21,858 nt of DNA from an uncultured Acidimicrobiaceae bacterium (lineage in GTDB: Bacteria > Actinomycetota > Acidimicrobiia > Acidimicrobiales > Ilumatobacteraceae): the NCBI GenBank assembly GCA_903904615.1, contig CAIVDG010000368.1, forward strand, positions 1 to 21,858, read 5' to 3'. Shown here in pieces: positions 8,399 to 15,474 of this stretch (within the stretch, counting starts at the first letter, position 1; every line of letters begins with the position of its first letter). The notes under the pieces were generated by a model that saw only the letters and a list, made by a program, of their open reading frames with translations, had not been told where the DNA came from and ran no database searches. Made by a program: the position numbers and the translations under genes.

Positions 8399-8400
8399 GA

Positions 8401-8799
8401 TTAGCTCCTCCGACGCTTCGGCTGACGGCAACCGTTGTGCGGTACCGGGGTGACGTCCTTAATGCCTGACACTTCAATGCCAACGTTCTGAATTGAACGC
8501 AGTGCAGTGTCGCGGCCAGAACCTGGACCCTTTACGTGAACTTCGGCGCGACGAAGACCATGCTCCATTGCTGCCTTTGCTGCCTTCTCCGCTGCCATTT
8601 GTGCAGCAAACGGAGTGGACTTACGTGAACCCTTGAAACCAACTCCACCAGACGATGCCCATGAAATGACATTGCCTTCCATGTCTGTAATAGACACGAT
8701 GGTGTTGTTGAAAGAACTCTTGATGTGAACAACACCTGAAGTGACGTTCTTGCGCTCGCGCTTACGTGGACGGCGGCCGCCTGCTTGTGCCTTCGCCAT
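8401..8799 (-). CDS. rpsK: 30S ribosomal protein S11
   Basis: Platform protein of the small subunit, next to the mRNA exit. The 132 residues are normal. The core is GVVHIKSSFNNTIVSITD, followed by WASSGGVGFKGSRKSTPFAAQ and the C-terminal signature DVTPVPHNGCRQPKRRR. The ATG at 8799 is 4 nt after the rpsM stop; the Shine-Dalgarno (GAGGTAACA) includes that stop codon. It lies 2 nt before rpsD. Confidence 0.98.
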   Translation of the reverse strand: MAKAQAGGRRPRKRERKNVTSGVVHIKSSFNNTIVSITDMEGNVISWASSGGVGFKGSRKSTPFAAQMAAEKAAKAAMEHGLRRAEVHVKGPGSGRDTALRSIQNVGIEVSGIKDVTPVPHNGCRQPKRRRS

Positions 8800-8803
8800 G
8801 GTG

Positions 8804-9181
8804 TTACCTCACTGCCTTCTTCTTGTTGGCAACAGTCTTCTTTGGTCCCTTACGTGTGCGCGCGTTGGTGTGCGTGCGCTGTCCACGAACGGGAAGACCC
8901 TTGCGATGACGAACACCTTGAAGGCATCCGATTTCGATCTTGCGCTTGATGTCCTGCTGCACGTCGCGGCGCAGGTCACCTTCAACAGTGATGTTCTGAT
9001 CTACCCATGCACGAATGCGGTTCACTTCATCTTCTGTGAGATTGCGAACGCGTGTGTTTGGGTTAAGGCCAGTTGATTCACAGATTTTCTGTGATGTTGG
9101 TCGACCAATACCAAAGATGTATGTCAACGAAATCTCCAAACGCTTTTCGCGTGGGATGTCGACGCCAGCAATACGTGCCAT
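8804..9181 (-). CDS. rpsM: 30S ribosomal protein S13
   Basis: Head protein of the small subunit that contacts L5 and the P-site tRNA across the subunit interface. The protein has 125 residues. The N-terminus MARIAGVDIPREKRLEISLTY, the helix-two-turns-helix region and the C-terminal GVRHRKGLPVRGQRTHTNAR motif with a Lys/Arg tail are diagnostic. The start is the ATG at 9181, 27 nt after rpmJ. Gene order infA-rpmJ-rpsM-rpsK-rpsD-rpoA is the conserved alpha-operon order. Confidence 0.98.
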   Translation of the reverse strand: MARIAGVDIPREKRLEISLTYIFGIGRPTSQKICESTGLNPNTRVRNLTEDEVNRIRAWVDQNITVEGDLRRDVQQDIKRKIEIGCLQGVRHRKGLPVRGQRTHTNARTRKGPKKTVANKKKAVR

Positions 9182-9208
9182 GTGTTTACGTTTCCTTCGT
9201 TGACTTTC

Positions 9209-9322
9209 TTAGCCCTGGCGCTGCTTGTGCCGGGGGTTTTCGCAGATCACCATCACACGCCCGTGACGACGGATGACCTTGCACTTCTCACAAATTTTCT
9301 TGACGCTCGGGCGTACTTTCAT
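9209..9322 (-). CDS. rpmJ: 50S ribosomal protein L36, zinc-ribbon form
   Basis: Small gene of 37 residues between infA and rpsM. It starts at ATG 9322 with MKVRPSVKKICEKCKVIRR and stops with TAA at 9211-9209. Cys11, Cys14, Cys27 and His32 form the zinc-binding set of the C+ type of L36, as opposed to the zinc-free paralogue induced under zinc limitation. It starts 7 nt after the infA stop and has no strong Shine-Dalgarno, so coupling to infA is likely. Confidence 0.95.
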   Translation of the reverse strand: MKVRPSVKKICEKCKVIRRHGRVMVICENPRHKQRQG

Positions 9323-9329
9323 TGCGTTC

Positions 9330-9554
9330 TCACTTGAAACGGTATGTAATACGACCGCGGGTGAGGTCGTATGGGGTTAGCTCAACCTGGACTTTGTCGC
9401 CTGGAAGAATACGGATGTAGTGCATACGCATTTTTCCTGAGATGTGCGCCAGCACTTTGTGGCCGTTCTCTAACTCCACACGAAACATTGCGTTCGGCAG
9501 AGATTCAAGAATCGTGCCCTCGAGCACGATCGCATCTTCTTTTGGCTTAGCCAG
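9330..9554 (-). CDS. infA: Translation initiation factor IF-1, CTG start
   Basis: Binds the ribosomal A site during initiation. The 74-residue product has a single OB fold; PNAMFRVELENGHKVLAHISG, MRMHYIRILPGDKV and the end RGRITYRFK are diagnostic. The family usually begins M-AKPKED or M-AKKDG. Here AKPKED is preceded by CTG (9554-9552). An ideal AAGGAG lies at 9566-9561, 6 nt upstream. No in-frame ATG, GTG or TTG occurs between this point and the unrelated sequence that belongs to the adk frame. I therefore call CTG as the start codon. The gene is preceded by a 100-nt gap with a promoter candidate and followed 7 nt later by rpmJ. Confidence 0.9.
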   Translation of the reverse strand: MAKPKEDAIVLEGTILESLPNAMFRVELENGHKVLAHISGKMRMHYIRILPGDKVQVELTPYDLTRGRITYRFK

Positions 9555-9618
9555 GGTGGTCTCCTTGATTGATGGAACAGGTTGCCCCCTAGCAGAACTG
9601 CGACAGGGGCGAGTGGCA

Positions 9619-9647
9619 ATGCTATCGGCGCATTTTCCTTGCGCCAA
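9619..9647 (-). promoter_or_regulatory. Candidate promoter of infA-rpmJ-rpsM-rpsK-rpsD-rpoA-rplQ-truA
   Basis: TTGGCG (9647-9642) and TAGCAT (9624-9619) are separated by 17 nt on the minus strand, with transcription expected from about 9612 and a leader of about 58 nt before infA. The -10 region and the bases after it closely match the candidate promoter ahead of rplC (CGCCGATAGC[A/G]TT plus flanks). Two independent occurrences ahead of the two main ribosomal blocks raise my confidence. Confidence 0.5.
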
Positions 9648-9650
9648 TAG
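9622..9650 (-). other. Inverted repeat overlapping the infA promoter
   Basis: Arms 9622-9632 and 9640-9650, 11 pairs including one G-T, 7-nt loop. The repeat contains the -35 candidate in one arm and most of the -10 candidate in the other. No T-run follows on either strand, so it is not a terminator. It could be an operator, or an RNA hairpin in transcripts reading through from adk. Confidence 0.5.
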
Positions 9651-9654
9651 GCAC

Positions 9655-10311
9655 TTAGCGCCTTTGTTCGACCGCCAGAGTGAGGCGGGCGAACACGTCG
9701 TCGGGGCTGCCCACCCCATCGACGGCGACCATTCGGCCCGATGAGCCGTAATAGTCAATAAGGGGCTGGGTCTGGGTCTCGTAGAGGTCCAGGCGTTGGT
9801 TGATGGCTGCCGGGGTGTCGTCGTCGCGCTGGACCACGTCTCCCCCACAGTTCTCGCAGGTCCAAGGGCTTGGGTCGGTGCCCGAGGACTGGAAGTTGGC
9901 GCCACAGTCCCGACAGACCCGGCGAGCCGAGAGACGGGACAGAACAAGGTCACGGGGCACGTCGAGGTCGATGGCGAGGTCTACGGGGCTCTTTGCTGTG
10001 ATCTCGTCGAGGGCGATGGCTTGGGCCACCGTGCGAGGAAAGCCATCCAAGATGTAGCCACGGGTGCGGGCGTCTTCAGCCTCGAGGCGTTCGGCCACAA
10101 TTCCCACCATGATGTCGTCACCGACTAGTTGGCCTGCGTCGATAACAGCCTTGGCCATCTTGCCAAGCTCGGTTCCTTCACGGACCGCTGCGCGCAACAT
10201 GTCGCCAGTGGAAATGTGCGGCACAACAAAGTGACGAGATAGACGAACGCATTGCGTTCCCTTCCCCGCTCCTTGGCGACCCAACAGCACGATACGTGCA
10301 CCCGGAATCAT
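9655..10311 (-). CDS. adk: Adenylate kinase, zinc-type LID
   Basis: Interconverts ATP + AMP and 2 ADP. The 218 residues correspond to the long form with a full LID domain. The P-loop GRQGAGKG is at 11-18, the AMP-binding segment STGDMLRA follows, and DGFPRT lies at 89-94. The LID carries Cys133, Cys136, Cys152 and Cys155 in a Cys4 arrangement, so it probably binds structural zinc as in Gram-positive adenylate kinases. ATG at 10311. It follows secY (49-nt gap with a hairpin), the standard position. map, which often follows adk, is not here: the next gene is infA. Confidence 0.97.
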   Translation of the reverse strand: MIPGARIVLLGRQGAGKGTQCVRLSRHFVVPHISTGDMLRAAVREGTELGKMAKAVIDAGQLVGDDIMVGIVAERLEAEDARTRGYILDGFPRTVAQAIALDEITAKSPVDLAIDLDVPRDLVLSRLSARRVCRDCGANFQSSGTDPSPWTCENCGGDVVQRDDDTPAAINQRLDLYETQTQPLIDYYGSSGRMVAVDGVGSPDDVFARLTLAVEQRR

Positions 10312-10330
10312 GACGCTTACTTACTCAACA

Positions 10331-10366
10331 AAGTGACCCACCGCCCATACAGGCTGATGGTCACTT
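10331..10366 (-). other. Hairpin spanning the secY stop codon, secY-adk junction
   Basis: Outer arms 10331-10338 and 10359-10366 pair perfectly (8 bp), and three further pairs on each side of a small bulge extend the stem towards a short loop. On the minus strand it begins inside the last codons of secY and is followed by TTTGTTGAG. It could act as a weak terminator or attenuator, or as a 3'-end stabiliser that lowers adk relative to secY. Confidence 0.5.
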
Positions 10367-11680
10367 CAAGAAGCCCTCGTAGTTACGGAGCATTAACTGA
10401 CTGTCGATTTGTCGCATGAATTCAAGTGCAACACCGACAGCAATAAGCACCGTTGTTCCGGCAAATGGGAATGACTGAACATCGCCAACCCACAAAATGA
10501 TGTACGGCAAAATTGCAATGAAGCCAACGAATACTGCGCCTGGAAGCGTGATGCGGTTGACAGCTTTTGCAAGGTAACGCTCTGTTTGTTCGCCGGGACG
10601 AATACCAGGAATGAATCCGCCTTGCTTACGTAACTGATCTGCCTGACGAATGGGGTCGAACGCAATGGAGTTGTAGAAGTACGCAAACGCGATGATGAGT
10701 AAGAAGAACCCAACGATGTACACAAGGTTCTGGCTGTTCACCAAGTAATCGTTGACGAATGAAGCAATAGAACCACGCCAACCTTCTGCACTACCCAACA
10801 TGTTGGACAACAGAACAGGAAGCAACAACACCGATGACGCGAAGATGATGGGGACGATGCCTGCCTGATTGACCTTCAACGGAATGTATGTGCTTTGTCC
10901 GCCAGTCATACGACGGCCAACAACACGTTTTGCAAACTGCACCGGAATACGACGTTGACCCATTTCTACGCGGACAACTGCAGCCAGAATTCCGAGCGAT
11001 ACAAGAACGAGAACTGTGAAGACCACAAACTTCTTGCTTTGCAAAATTGAGTAGTAGCTATAGGGCAAACCGGAAACTACAGAAGCAAAAATAAGAACAG
11101 ACATGCCGTTTGAAATTCCGCGCTGGCTAATGAGTTCGCCCACCCACATCAACAATGCAGTACCTGCCACAAGTGATGGGATGACCAACAATGCACGTGG
11201 CATGAATGGGTCGAGCAACACAACATCGGGAGCTTGTGCAGCTGCACCGAAGAACGCCGAACCGTTTCCTTGTCCGAAAATGAAAGTAAGGCCGGAGCCT
11301 TGCAACAACGCAATTGCAATGGCTACATAACGAGTCCACTGAGTGATCTTGCGCTGACCAACTGCTCCCATTTCTTGCCATTCCTGAAGTTTTGGAATGA
11401 CGACGTTCAACACCTGCATGATGATGCTTGAGGTGATGTAGGGCATGATGCCCAACGCAAAAATAGAGAACGAGCCGAACGCTCCACCCGAGAACAAGTT
11501 CAAGAAACCAAGTGCACCTTGCGAGTTTGCAGCTTCACGAAGCTGAGACACTGCGTTGGAGTCCACACCGGGAACGCGAATAGCCGAACCGAATCGGTAG
11601 ACCATGATCATCAACACTGTGAACAGAAGCTTCTTACGAAGATCTTCCACTTTGAAGATGTTCTTCACGTTTGAGAACAC
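10361..11680 (-). CDS. secY: Protein translocase subunit SecY
   Basis: Channel-forming subunit of the Sec translocon in the cytoplasmic membrane. The 439 residues are typical. The N-terminal amphipathic stretch (about 1-15) leads into the first membrane segment (LLFTVLMIMVYRFGSAIRVPG). There is a plug region after it, and about ten membrane segments in total. The cytoplasmic loop GQRRIPVQFAKRVVGRR and the IPGIRPGEQTERYL loop are the regions that contact SecA and the ribosome. The start is GTG (11680-11678), with AAGGAG 6 nt upstream. It lies 42 nt after rplO and 49 nt before adk, the classic spc-operon end. Confidence 0.97.
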   Translation of the reverse strand: MFSNVKNIFKVEDLRKKLLFTVLMIMVYRFGSAIRVPGVDSNAVSQLREAANSQGALGFLNLFSGGAFGSFSIFALGIMPYITSSIIMQVLNVVIPKLQEWQEMGAVGQRKITQWTRYVAIAIALLQGSGLTFIFGQGNGSAFFGAAAQAPDVVLLDPFMPRALLVIPSLVAGTALLMWVGELISQRGISNGMSVLIFASVVSGLPYSYYSILQSKKFVVFTVLVLVSLGILAAVVRVEMGQRRIPVQFAKRVVGRRMTGGQSTYIPLKVNQAGIVPIIFASSVLLLPVLLSNMLGSAEGWRGSIASFVNDYLVNSQNLVYIVGFFLLIIAFAYFYNSIAFDPIRQADQLRKQGGFIPGIRPGEQTERYLAKAVNRITLPGAVFVGFIAILPYIILWVGDVQSFPFAGTTVLIAVGVALEFMRQIDSQLMLRNYEGFLK

Positions 11681-11722
11681 GCGGTACTCCTTGTCAACGC
11701 CGTGCGAAAAATCGCGACGTGG

Positions 11723-12214
11723 TTAGCGGTTGGTGAACTGGTTGCCGTTTGCTGCAGGACGAACCTTGAATGGCAGCGGCAAGATGGTCACTGATCCGCC
11801 AGCAGCCAGAATGGCCTTTTCTGCGGACTTCGATACTGCGTGTGCAGACACCTTGACAGCAATAGAGATTTCGCCACGACCGAGAACCTTGACATAGGTT
11901 CCCTTGTGAGCGACGCCCTTGTCGACAAGGATTTCTGGTGTGACTTCGCCAAGGCCAAGTTCGTTCAACGAATCGAGGTTGACGGCGTAGTACTCAACGC
12001 GGAATGGGTTGTTGAAACCCTTCAACTTTGGAACGCGTTGCTTCAGTGGCATCTGGCCACCTTCGAAACCACGTGCCACTTTGCCGCGACCACGAGCATG
12101 CTGACCCTTGGTACCACGGCCGGCGGTCTTACCGCCCTTACCGCCTGTACCACGGCCAACGCGCTTGGCGCGCTTAACGCTTCCTGGTGCTGGTGCGAGT
12201 TCATCGACGCGCAT
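11723..12214 (-). CDS. rplO: 50S ribosomal protein L15
   Basis: Late-assembly large-subunit protein. At 163 residues it is slightly longer than E. coli's 144. The N-terminal extended arm is glycine- and basic-rich (GRGTGGKGGKTAGRGTKGQ) and penetrates the rRNA. The segment FEGGQMPLKQRVPKLKGF follows, then a C-terminal globular domain (about 75-150). The ATG at 12214 is separated from the rpmD stop by only two bases (TC), with AGGAG just upstream inside rpmD, so translation is probably coupled. Confidence 0.97.
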   Translation of the reverse strand: MRVDELAPAPGSVKRAKRVGRGTGGKGGKTAGRGTKGQHARGRGKVARGFEGGQMPLKQRVPKLKGFNNPFRVEYYAVNLDSLNELGLGEVTPEILVDKGVAHKGTYVKVLGRGEISIAVKVSAHAVSKSAEKAILAAGGSVTILPLPFKVRPAANGNQFTNR

Positions 12215-12216
12215 GA

Positions 12217-12402
12217 TCAGTTCTCCTGTACTTCGATGAGGTGCGGAACACGTGCGAGCATGCCGCGAATTTCTGGACGATCGGGAACAGTGTTGGTGTC
12301 GCCAATCTTGCTGAGGCCAAGTGCGCGCAGAGTTCCACGTGTCTTTGGCTTTGCGCCGATTTTCGAGCGCTTGAGAGTAACGGTGATGGTCTTTTCAGCC
12401 AT
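12217..12402 (-). CDS. rpmD: 50S ribosomal protein L30
   Basis: Small large-subunit protein of 61 residues, matching the bacterial family length. The core ITVTLKRSKIGAKPKTRGTLRALGL and the following loop with NTVPDRPEIRGMLARVPHLIEV are diagnostic. ATG at 12402, two bases after the rpsE stop and two bases before rplO. S5-L30-L15 is the conserved spc-operon order. Confidence 0.96.
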   Translation of the reverse strand: MAEKTITVTLKRSKIGAKPKTRGTLRALGLSKIGDTNTVPDRPEIRGMLARVPHLIEVQEN

Positions 12403-12404
12403 GA

Positions 12405-12980
12405 TCAGTGAACTTCCCCTGCTGCTGCGGCCTTCTTACGGTCGGTGTATGCCTTCAACATTCCCTTTGGAACAAATGACTCGGCAGGAATGCCGCGACG
12501 CTTTGCTACTTCGTCTGGACGTTGAAGTTGACGAAGACCTTCAATGGTTGCACGTGCAACGTTGATTGCGTTTGCGGAACCAAGTGACTTTGCGAGCACG
12601 TCGTGAATGCCTGCTTCTTCAAGAATGATTCGTGCTGCACCACCGGCGATAACACCAGTACCAGGAGCTGCGGGCTTCAACAGCACGCGTCCTGCACCAG
12701 AGATACCAAGGATGGGGTGAGTGATGGTGGAACCAGCAAGTGCAACATCGAACAGGTTGCGCTTTGCTTCTTCGGTTCCCTTTTGGATTGCCAAAGGAAC
12801 TTCCTTTGCCTTTCCGTAACCAAGACCCACGCGACCATTTCCATCGCCAACAACTACAAGTGCGGTGAAGGAGAAACGACGTCCACCCTTCACAACCTTT
12901 GCAACACGGTTGATGTGAATGACGCGTGACTCACGCAATGCACCTGGTTCAGGTGTTGTGTTTGTGAATGCGTTGCTCAT
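12405..12980 (-). CDS. rpsE: 30S ribosomal protein S5
   Basis: Small-subunit protein that lines the mRNA entry channel and affects decoding fidelity. The protein has 191 residues. The double-stranded RNA-binding fold lies at about 20-85 (VVKGGRRFSFTALVVVGDG, GYGKAKEVPLAIQKG) and the second domain carries LLKPAAPGTGVIAGGAAR. The first 18 residues are a variable extension. The ATG at 12980 shares one base with the TGA of rplR (TGATG), indicating tight translational coupling. Confidence 0.98.
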   Translation of the reverse strand: MSNAFTNTTPEPGALRESRVIHINRVAKVVKGGRRFSFTALVVVGDGNGRVGLGYGKAKEVPLAIQKGTEEAKRNLFDVALAGSTITHPILGISGAGRVLLKPAAPGTGVIAGGAARIILEEAGIHDVLAKSLGSANAINVARATIEGLRQLQRPDEVAKRRGIPAESFVPKGMLKAYTDRKKAAAAGEVH

Positions 12981-13345
12981 CAGAACTCCAGTCCTGCTTC
13001 ACGTGCGGCTTCTGCCGCAGCGGCAACACGACCGTGGTAAGCGAATCCACCGCGGTCGAAAACGACTGCTGTGACTCCGGCTTCCTTGGCGCGTTGTGCG
13101 ATTAATTGTCCAACCTTTGTTGCAGCAGCAACGGTTGCGCCGCTGTCGCTACGAAGGCCAGTTTCTACTGACGATGCAGCAGCAACGGTATGACCAAGGT
13201 CGTCGTTGATGAGCTGCATGTTGAAATGCTTGTTTGTGCGATGCACTGCAAGGCGCGGACGCTCTGCTGTGCCATGAATCTTCTTACGTACACGACGGTG
13301 ACGACGAAGACGCGATTCGCGACGAATTTTTGCGATGTTTGCCAT
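12980..13345 (-). CDS. rplR: 50S ribosomal protein L18
   Basis: Binds 5S rRNA together with L5 and forms part of the central protuberance. The protein has 121 residues. The N-terminal basic part RRHRRVRKKIHGTAERPRL, the segment VHRTNKHFNMQLINDD and the C-terminal VVFDRGGFAYHGRVAAAAEAAREAGLEF motif are diagnostic. ATG at 13345, 21 nt after rplF. The stop overlaps the rpsE start by one base. Confidence 0.98.
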   Translation of the reverse strand: MANIAKIRRESRLRRHRRVRKKIHGTAERPRLAVHRTNKHFNMQLINDDLGHTVAAASSVETGLRSDSGATVAAATKVGQLIAQRAKEAGVTAVVFDRGGFAYHGRVAAAAEAAREAGLEF

Positions 13346-13366
13346 GGTGAAACCTTTGCTACCGAA

Positions 13367-13906
13367 TCACTTCTTGCCGGTCTTGCCGGCCTTACGAAGA
13401 ACGCGCTCACCGAGGTAACGCACGCCCTTGCCCTTATAAGGCTCTGGCTTACGAATGGAGCGGATGTCTGCTGCAACCTGACCAACGAGTTCTTTGTCGA
13501 TGCCCTTCACGATGACGCGAGTCTGCACGGGGATTTCGAAAGTGATTCCGTCTGGAGCTGGAACAATGACGGGGTGTGAGAAACCAAGAGCAAGACGAAG
13601 GTTTGCACCCTGCGCTTCTGCTCGGTAACCAACGCCGATGATTTCCAGTTCTTTTGTGAACCCATCGGTGACACCGATGATCATGTTGTTGATGAGTGTG
13701 CGTGAGAGACCATGCAACGAGCGGTTTTGACGCTCGTCGTTTGGACGCTCTACAAAAATGGTGCTCTCTTCCTTGCGGATGATGATCTCACCAGGAATAT
13801 TGCGAGCGAGTGTTCCCTTTGGTCCCTTCACGGAAACGTTGCGACCTGAGATGGTGACATCGACTCCGGATGGAATTGTGATGGGGGCTTTGCCGATACG
13901 TGACAT
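13367..13906 (-). CDS. rplF: 50S ribosomal protein L6
   Basis: Large-subunit protein near the factor-binding site. The protein has 179 residues and two similar domains. The start MSRIGKAPITIPSGVDVTI at ATG 13906 is typical and has AGGAA about 7 nt upstream. The open frame continues further upstream without resembling L6, so I exclude that part. The C-terminal motif RKPEPYKGKGVRYLGE is the L6 signature. It follows rpsH by 25 nt and precedes rplR by 21 nt. Confidence 0.98.
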   Translation of the reverse strand: MSRIGKAPITIPSGVDVTISGRNVSVKGPKGTLARNIPGEIIIRKEESTIFVERPNDERQNRSLHGLSRTLINNMIIGVTDGFTKELEIIGVGYRAEAQGANLRLALGFSHPVIVPAPDGITFEIPVQTRVIVKGIDKELVGQVAADIRSIRKPEPYKGKGVRYLGERVLRKAGKTGKK

Positions 13907-13931
13907 TTCGTTTCCTACTTTCGTCCCGGGG

Positions 13932-14333
13932 TCACCACACGAAGCACAGGACTTCGCCGCCGACCTTGCGCTTACGCGCTTCACGGTCGGTCATAAGACC
14001 TTGGCTAGTGGACAGAACTGCAACACCAAGGCCACCGAGTACACGGGGAACCTCTTTTGAGTTGCGATACACACGAAGTCCGGGAGTGGAAACGCGCGTG
14101 AGACCGCTGATGGTGCGGTGACGATCGTTTGAGTACTTCATGTTGACGGTGAGCACATTGCCTGGACCCTTCGTTGCCGGTGCAACGGAGAAGTCGGCGA
14201 TGTAGCCCTCCTTCTTCAAGATTTCGGCGAGAGCAACTTTCTGCTTCGACGACGGCATGGCCACAACTTCCTTCAACGCGGTGTTCGCGTTGCGGAGACG
14301 TGTGAGCATGTCTGCGATGGGATCGGTCATCAT
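13932..14333 (-). CDS. rpsH: 30S ribosomal protein S8
   Basis: Primary 16S rRNA-binding protein; in E. coli it also represses the spc operon by binding at the rplE region. The protein has 133 residues. The N-terminal DPIADMLTRLRNANTA and the C-terminal STSQGLMTDREARKRKVGGEVLCFVW are diagnostic. Two adjacent ATG codons (14333 and 14330) could start it. GAGG lies about 8 nt before the first, which I use. It follows rpsN by 10 nt. Confidence 0.98.
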   Translation of the reverse strand: MMTDPIADMLTRLRNANTALKEVVAMPSSKQKVALAEILKKEGYIADFSVAPATKGPGNVLTVNMKYSNDRHRTISGLTRVSTPGLRVYRNSKEVPRVLGGLGVAVLSTSQGLMTDREARKRKVGGEVLCFVW

Positions 14334-14343
14334 TTTTGTTACC

Positions 14344-14529
14344 TCACCAGCTCGCCTTGGTCACGCCAGGAATTTCTCCTGCATGAGCCATTTCTCGGAG
14401 ACATACGCGGCACAAACCAAACTTGCGGTACACCGAACGAGCGCGACCGCACTTGCGGCAGCGCGTGTATGCACGCACTTTGAATTTTGGCTTTGCGTTT
14501 GCCTTGTTAATGAGCGACTTCTTTGCCAT
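14344..14529 (-). CDS. rpsN: 30S ribosomal protein S14, zinc-binding type Z
   Basis: Small-subunit head protein. The 61-residue length is that of the short, zinc-dependent form. Cys24, Cys27, Cys40 and Cys43 form the CxxC...CxxC zinc site. The N-terminus MAKKSLINKANAKPKFKVRA and the end PGVTKASW are typical. This ancestral form sits in its native place between rplE and rpsH; the long zinc-free paralogue that many Actinobacteria also carry is not in this window. ATG at 14529, 10 nt after rplE. Confidence 0.98.
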   Translation of the reverse strand: MAKKSLINKANAKPKFKVRAYTRCRKCGRARSVYRKFGLCRVCLREMAHAGEIPGVTKASW

Positions 14530-14539
14530 GGTCGTCTAC

Positions 14540-15169
14540 CTACTTCTTCTTGCCGCCGCGAACGGGGCCACGTGACTTGGGCTTCTTGCGAGCTGGAGGC
14601 CCACCGGCCTCGTTGCCACGCTTGAAGGGGAAACCGAATGCGTCGAGAAGAGCCTTGCCCGCCTCGTCGCTGACCGCTGTTGTAACGATCGTGATGTCCA
14701 TGCCTTGTGGGGCATCGATCTTGTCGTAATCGATCTCGGGGAACACTGTTTGTTCTGCGAGACCGAATGTGTAGTTACCGCGACCGTCCCATGTATGTGC
14801 TGGGAGACCACGGAAGTCACGAATACGAGGAATTGCGATTGCGAGCAAGCGGTCGAAGAACTCCCACATGCGATCGCCACGCAATGTGACCTTGCAACCA
14901 ATTGCTTGGTTTTCGCGAAGCTTGAAACCTGCGATGGAGTCACGTGACTTTGTAACGATTGGCTTCTGACCGGCAATTGCGGTGAGGTCTGCAACAGCAC
15001 TGTCGAGCAGCGATGGCTGCTGCGTTGCTTTGCCAACACCCATGTTGATGACGATCTTTTCCAACTTTGGAACTTGCATGACATTCTCGAGGCCTAGTTG
15101 AGCAAGCAGTGCTTGCTTTACTTCAGCGTCGTACTTTGCCTTGAGGCGCGGAGCGGTGGCGGTAGCCAT
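14540..15169 (-). CDS. rplE: 50S ribosomal protein L5
   Basis: Binds 5S rRNA and contacts P-site tRNA and S13. At 209 residues it is longer than the usual 179-187 because of a short N-terminal extension and a basic Gly/Pro/Lys/Arg tail of about 20 residues at the C-terminus. The core motifs are PKLEKIVINMGVGKA, QKPIVTKSRDSIAGFKLRE, RIRDFRGLP and QGMDITIVTTA. The ATG at 15169 shares one base with the rplX stop (TGATG). Confidence 0.98.
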   Translation of the reverse strand: MATATAPRLKAKYDAEVKQALLAQLGLENVMQVPKLEKIVINMGVGKATQQPSLLDSAVADLTAIAGQKPIVTKSRDSIAGFKLRENQAIGCKVTLRGDRMWEFFDRLLAIAIPRIRDFRGLPAHTWDGRGNYTFGLAEQTVFPEIDYDKIDAPQGMDITIVTTAVSDEAGKALLDAFGFPFKRGNEAGGPPARKKPKSRGPVRGGKKK

Positions 15170-15471
15170 CAGACTTCCTTTCCTGACTTCTTCGCGACGC
15201 GCACCTTGGTGCCGTCTGCGTTGACCTTGTAGCCAATGCGTGTTGGCTTGCCATCGACCACCAGCATCACGTTGGATGCGTGAATGGGCATTGGCTTTTC
15301 AACAATGTCGGCCTTCTGGTTTGTTTGCGTTGCCTTCTGATGACGCTTGGCAATGTTTGCGCCTTCAACAACAACCTTGTTCTCTTTAGGGAGAGCCTTG
15401 ATGATGACGCCACGCTTACCAGCATCTTTGCCAGCAATGATTTGAACTTCGTCTTGAACTTTGAACTTCAT
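15169..15471 (-). CDS. rplX: 50S ribosomal protein L24
   Basis: Assembly-initiating protein located at the tunnel exit. The 100 residues are normal. The KOW motif lies at about 3-30 (VQDEVQIIAGKDAGKRGVII), followed by NIAKRHQKATQTNQKADIVEKPMPIHASNVMLV, a typical L24 central segment written here only for its key parts KRHQK and PMPIHASNVM. ATG at 15471, 3 nt after rplN. The stop overlaps the rplE start by one base. Confidence 0.97.
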   Translation of the reverse strand: MKFKVQDEVQIIAGKDAGKRGVIIKALPKENKVVVEGANIAKRHQKATQTNQKADIVEKPMPIHASNVMLVVDGKPTRIGYKVNADGTKVRVAKKSGKEV

Positions 15472-15474
15472 GAC

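Noticed and set aside
11692..11697. Perfect TTGACA on the minus strand just before secY
   Set aside because: It abuts the AAGGAG ribosome-binding site, and a -10 box at the proper spacing would fall inside secY where none is visible.
11840..12565. Plus-strand frame of 241 codons opposite rplO, rpmD and rpsE
   Set aside because: Antisense shadow produced by codon bias of the real genes; composition is not protein-like.
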